From Lactobacillaceae bacterium (lineage in GTDB: Bacteria; Bacillota; Bacilli; Lactobacillales; Lactobacillaceae), in the NCBI GenBank assembly GCA_031289615.1, contig JAITPD010000010.1, positions 53,569-117,568 of the forward strand: a stretch of DNA of 64,000 nucleotides, given 5' to 3'. The notes under the pieces are model-generated. The model did no database searches. It was given only the letters and a program-made list of their open reading frames with translations, and was not told the origin of the DNA. Position 1 is the stretch's first letter, and each line of letters opens with the position of its first letter. Made by a program: the position numbers and the translations under genes. This document shows, piece by piece, positions 60,962 through 64,000 of the stretch.

Positions 60962-62167
60962 CTAATCAAATGTTAAAATCTCATTTTTAGTTGGCAAATA
61001 GGTTTGCAATTTAGCAGCTCGTAACGCACTTGCCTCTCCCTCTGGTTTAAACGAATGCCACGGCACTGTCACCTGTGCATTAACTGCTTTCGCCAACCGA
61101 ATTAAATCATCTGGCGCCGCATGTCCGCTCGCACCCATAAATTGCAACTCAACATGCCGGCTTTCCAAATATGCCAACAACTCTGCAAAACGTGGATCAT
61201 ACTCTCCCAAAGGTTCACCATTCATATGCAAATACGTAAATCCATCCGCAACTTGGTCCAGTGAATGTAACTGCTCAAAATGATTCTGAACTACATACTT
61301 GTCTGGTTCCGCTAAAATTTTCTGCCAAGTAACATCGCGCTCGAGTTCATTTACCTGCATTGCACCAAGAGCTTGCAACACTCGGCTAAATCTTTGATCC
61401 CAAACAAGCGTTCGTCCAGCTGATTTTGCAGTATTTTGCAGTTCTACCAAACGTTCAACATTGCGCTCATACGGATTAATAATCACCAGTCCAGTCACCG
61501 TTTGGAGTGTCTTTTGGAAATCATGCTGCAGACTTGCTTCAGTATGTCGCGCTCGTTGTGGATCAGGTTCAAAACTAAACTCTGTCCCCTCCAACAAAAA
61601 CAAATCGATTTTTTGAGCATGCAAAACCTGTGTCCAATGTTCAACACGCTCCGGATGAGGTCCATCCAAACGAACATCCCCGCTATGCACAAACGTATGC
61701 TGCCCATCAGAAACACGCAACATCAAAGCGCCTGGTGCATCATGGTCACTCAAGAAAGCTGTTATTGTAAATGGTCCAACTGTCACTGGCTCTTCTGGCA
61801 AAATGACATGCAACTTAACATTTGCAGCCGGTTCAACTTTTAAATCTACCAACGTTTGATACAAGTCAATGCTTTCTTGACTCATGTAAACATCGGTCGG
61901 TTTCGTCAAATATTTAAAGGCGCCCATGTGATCAAGGTGCAAATGTGAAACGAACACAACCTGTTGCTCAAATTGACCTTGTTCATCCGTAAATAGTGCA
62001 GGGACATTTGGCAACACGCCACTCGCCATTAAGTCATCATTTTTGTTTTCCGCAGGGGCAAAATTCACACCCAGATCCATGATGATTTGCGTCGCTCCAT
62101 TTGTGAAGCTGACCACATTTCCGCCAATCGTATCTAACCCATTTAAAAATTGAACCGCAGTTGTCAT
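60962..62167 (-). CDS. MBL-fold RNase J-like hydrolase
   Basis: A 401-residue metallo-beta-lactamase/beta-CASP-like protein. Zinc ligands: VSHLHLDHMGAFK, FLSDHDAPGAL, FVHSGDVRLDG and the C-terminal GASGHAAPDDLIRLAKAVNAQVTVPWHS, which is the RMMBL motif seen in RNase J-like proteins. It is much shorter than RNase J (about 550), so it is a relative rather than rnjA/rnjB. AAGGA precedes ATG 62167. It follows a sugar-binding protein gene by a few bases, so a role tied to that transporter is possible. Confidence 0.8.
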   Translation of the reverse strand: MTTAVQFLNGLDTIGGNVVSFTNGATQIIMDLGVNFAPAENKNDDLMASGVLPNVPALFTDEQGQFEQQVVFVSHLHLDHMGAFKYLTKPTDVYMSQESIDLYQTLVDLKVEPAANVKLHVILPEEPVTVGPFTITAFLSDHDAPGALMLRVSDGQHTFVHSGDVRLDGPHPERVEHWTQVLHAQKIDLFLLEGTEFSFEPDPQRARHTEASLQHDFQKTLQTVTGLVIINPYERNVERLVELQNTAKSAGRTLVWDQRFSRVLQALGAMQVNELERDVTWQKILAEPDKYVVQNHFEQLHSLDQVADGFTYLHMNGEPLGEYDPRFAELLAYLESRHVELQFMGASGHAAPDDLIRLAKAVNAQVTVPWHSFKPEGEASALRAAKLQTYLPTKNEILTFD

Positions 62168-62168
62168 C

Positions 62169-63452
62169 TTACTTATTTTCCTTAATCGTCTTCTTCGTTT
62201 CTGTTGCCAATGTCTTTAAAGCATCTTTTGCAGGCGTCTTTTTTGTAATCATTGAATCAACAGCTGTCACAAGGTTAGTCCGATATTCTTGGTAACCTGG
62301 GAATGCAGCATCTGAGAATGCTCCTGGCAATGAATCTGACGCAGCCTTAGCCAATGGATTCTTGGCCAAATATGCCTTGTATGACTTTGAATTAGCTGCC
62401 TTCTTTGTGATTGGCAAATAGCCCGTTGCTTCAGCCCACTTTTCTGTTTGCTTGTCGGAAGCCAAGAACTTCATGAATGCGAATGCTCCAGCCGCTTGCT
62501 TCTTACTTGCTTGTGAAGTCAAGACCAAGTTGTTTCCGGCCAATTGTGTGGCATTCTTGCCCTTATACGAAGGAATCACAGCAGTTCCCCAGTCAAAGCC
62601 TTCAGGAGCAGCTGCTTGGGTGGCAGAGATTCCAGCTGATGATGAAAATGTCATAGCAGTTTGTCCATTAACAAAACTAGTGGTTCCATAAATGTCTGAA
62701 CCAGCCGTCTTAGCATAACCCTTTTCGATCATATTGTTAAGCATATTTGCTGCAGTTATGGCAGTCTTTGAATCAACGTTGACCTTGCCGTTCGCCGTTA
62801 CTAGTTGCGTTCCAGCAGCACGAACTAACCCATTCCATTCCATATCATAAGACTTGTCAAAGCCAACTGCGGCAATCCCGTCTTTAGCCAAAGTTGGTGC
62901 CATCTTTTCAATGTCATCCCAAGTCTTTGGAACTTGCAGATTATACTTATCTAAAATAGTTTTATTATAAAACATCACGCGGACAGAGGCTGAAAATGGC
63001 ATCGCATAATAGTGCCCGTCATATTTAGTTTGCGCCAAGTATCCTGGATAGATATTCTTCAGATCCTTCTTGCTCCAACCAGCCTTGCTTGCTACTTCAC
63101 TATCCAAATTTTTAACAATGCCATCTTTAGCATAATCAGGCACTTGTGTATAAGTCGCTTGTGACATCGTTGGCAGTGTCTTTGACTTTGCTGCGGCCAT
63201 GATTTTTTGATTCAAAGTTGTGTAATCCCCTTGTGCGGTTGCGACAACTTTGTATTTACTTTGTGATTGATTAAACTCATCAATTTGCTTGGTTAAAGCA
63301 TCATTGTAACCAGCGGTCATTGCATGCCAAAACGTGATGGTTGTTGGCTTGCTAGCAGCAGAAGCAACCAGTGGAGTTGTTGAAACCAGTGTTGATGCTG
63401 CAAGTGTAGCCACCGCTGTTGCTGCGACTACTTTTGTAAACGTCTTATTCAT
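62169..63452 (-). CDS. UgpB-type extracellular sugar/glycerophosphate-binding protein, without lipobox
   Basis: A 427-residue ABC substrate-binding protein. Start ATG 63452 (MNKTFTKVV) follows AAAGGA; the track's 37 extra residues cover the tandem repeats of the leader. Signal peptide VVAATAVATLAASTLVSTTPLVASAAS with an AxA-type cleavage site and no Cys. Mature TTITFWHAMTAGYNDALTKQIDEFNQSQSKYKVV, YYAMPFSASVRVMFYNKTIL, FVNGQTAMTFSSSAGI and AGNNLVLTSQASKKQ match UgpB-type proteins. Permeases and ATPase are not in the window; they may lie beyond its end or elsewhere. Confidence 0.9.
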   Translation of the reverse strand: MNKTFTKVVAATAVATLAASTLVSTTPLVASAASKPTTITFWHAMTAGYNDALTKQIDEFNQSQSKYKVVATAQGDYTTLNQKIMAAAKSKTLPTMSQATYTQVPDYAKDGIVKNLDSEVASKAGWSKKDLKNIYPGYLAQTKYDGHYYAMPFSASVRVMFYNKTILDKYNLQVPKTWDDIEKMAPTLAKDGIAAVGFDKSYDMEWNGLVRAAGTQLVTANGKVNVDSKTAITAANMLNNMIEKGYAKTAGSDIYGTTSFVNGQTAMTFSSSAGISATQAAAPEGFDWGTAVIPSYKGKNATQLAGNNLVLTSQASKKQAAGAFAFMKFLASDKQTEKWAEATGYLPITKKAANSKSYKAYLAKNPLAKAASDSLPGAFSDAAFPGYQEYRTNLVTAVDSMITKKTPAKDALKTLATETKKTIKENK

Positions 63453-63483
63453 AATCAAAAATATCCTTTCGCTTTTACACAGA

Positions 63484-63564
63484 AGTTGGCAAAATAAATT
63501 GTCAAAAAGAAGTTGGCAAAACAAATTGTCAAGCTGAACCATGTTGGCCAATGAACTGGTCAAC
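63484..63564. repeat. Three iterated partially palindromic repeats upstream of the UgpB-type gene
   Basis: GTTGGCAAAATAAATTGTCAA (63484), GTTGGCAAAACAAATTGTCAA (63511) and GTTGGCCAATGAACTGGTCAA (63543). The first two belong to a 27-bp tandem repeat; each has inverted TTGGC/GTCAA-type ends. Position in the leader suggests regulator binding sites. Confidence 0.65.
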
Positions 63565-63587
63565 CACTTATTAAATCAATCTACCTG

Positions 63588-63712
63588 CTACCAAAGAGAA
63601 TTTCCAAGTTCGGGCCCTGAGCCTGGAAATGGGCTTATTAGCAGTCATCACGTGATGAATTTTTTCATCGCGTCGTGACCACTCACAAGCATGTGAGAAG
63701 GTCAGTTTCTTT
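63588..63712 (-). promoter_or_regulatory. Structured leader RNA candidate upstream of the UgpB-type gene
   Basis: On the minus strand three hairpins follow each other: GACCTTCTCACA/TGTGAGTGGTC; a long stem GTGGTCACGACGCGATGAA with TTCATCACGTGATGACTGC; and TTTCCAGGCTC with TTGGAAA around GGGCCC. It resembles none of the riboswitch classes I know (no T-box, TPP, SAM, purine, FMN or M-box core). Confidence 0.45.
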
Positions 63713-63744
63713 TACCATGCACTCTACAATTATAATTTTTTACT

Positions 63745-64000
63745 TGTTGGTCATTTTTCACTTGCGTGGTGTTGTTTGCTGATCAGCATAGCGATTCTAT
63801 CGTCGGATGACCAGCCCTTGCCGAATCTAGTCGGAACTTTTCATGCGTGCTTTAGCGCCGTGAAATTGGCGAATTATTTCACCATTCGAACCACCTCCGT
63901 TACTAAGTCGCCCAGCTGTATGACACAGCTGCCCAACTAAGTACTGCGGATCGTGTTTTGGTAAGCGATAAATCGCTAACAAAACGCATAATGAATCGTG
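63745..64000. repeat. Palindromic element R7 with nested hairpin insertion, cut by window edge
   Basis: Short module A end (TTGGTCATTTTTCACTTGCG), then module B from CTGATCAGCATAGCGATTCT and CGTCGGATGACCAGCCC to ATTATTTCACCATTCG. There the known sequence breaks: about 100 bp follow (CAGCTGTATGACACAGCTG; GTTTTGGTAAGCGAT/ATCGCTAACAAAAC) before GAATCGTG of module B resumes at the window end. Confidence 0.8.

Noticed and set aside
63588-63712. T-box, SAM, FMN or other known riboswitch in the last leader
   Set aside because: No T-box GGGTGG/ACCGCG or other diagnostic core was found; only generic hairpins are present, so I left it as an unnamed structure.
1-64000. CRISPR arrays, tRNA or rRNA genes, prophage genes, transposases
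   Set aside because: No regularly spaced repeats with unique spacers, no cloverleaf-like sequences and no phage or IS protein were seen while reading both strands and the ORF track.

Overview
The window looks like chromosomal DNA of a low-GC Gram-positive lactic acid bacterium (Lactobacillales). The evidence is AGGAGG-type ribosome sites, CcpA cre boxes, several PTS systems, YneF/YnzC-type small proteins, PlsY/PlsC, a PerR-type regulator and a phosphorolytic trehalose pathway. A Leuconostoc/Weissella-like relative is my best guess; no rRNA gene is present to settle it. Coding is strongly biased: nearly every gene is on the minus strand, with only a GntR regulator, plsC, a lexA-like gene and a DUF2507 gene on plus. 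I saw no tRNA, rRNA, CRISPR, prophage or intact transposase.

Layout. 1-8.5 kb: galacturonate/oligogalacturonide operon (uxaE, uxaC, intracellular GH28, GPH transporter, an unassigned glycosidase, LacI regulator) with a cre site and an 18-bp palindrome upstream. 8.7-15.5 kb: deoxynucleoside kinase, lipase-like protein, glmS, amtB, POT peptide transporter. 16.1-18.3 kb: tsf-pyrH-frr. 18.4-32.2 kb: a sugar block (MalEFG-like ABC genes, PTS EIICBA with an EEP hydrolase, a TreR-like regulator, and a trehalose PTS with GH65 phosphorylase, pgmB and a second TreR-like regulator). This block, plus one small gene, separates rpsB (33 kb) from tsf. 34-48.8 kb: housekeeping and salvage genes (trmN6-like, plsC, lexA-like, apt, recJ, rnz, pncA, plsY, map, pnuC). 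49-54.7 kb: a Cys-less EIIB-like protein, an LCP protein and a ribose operon with frameshifted rbsC. 54.8-60.7 kb: metal/peroxide region (DyP peroxidase, PerR, two VIT1-family proteins, FetAB) with two PerR-type boxes. 61-64 kb: an RNase J-like protein, a sugar-binding protein and a long structured leader.

The most unusual material is (i) a family of composite palindromic intergenic elements (modules A and B, terminal motif GCGTNGTGCTAGTTGT), about ten intact or decayed copies, four of which start 1-6 nt after a stop codon; and (ii) several proteins that keep their fold signature but have lost catalytic residues: a LexA-like repressor without Ser/Lys dyad or Ala-Gly site, an EIIB with Asp for the phospho-Cys, and an ADP-ribosylglycohydrolase-like protein without its Asp motif. 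GlmS has three residues before its nucleophilic Cys, and one GntR gene appears to be read from a leaderless mRNA. All functional statements are from reading the sequence; no database search was run.
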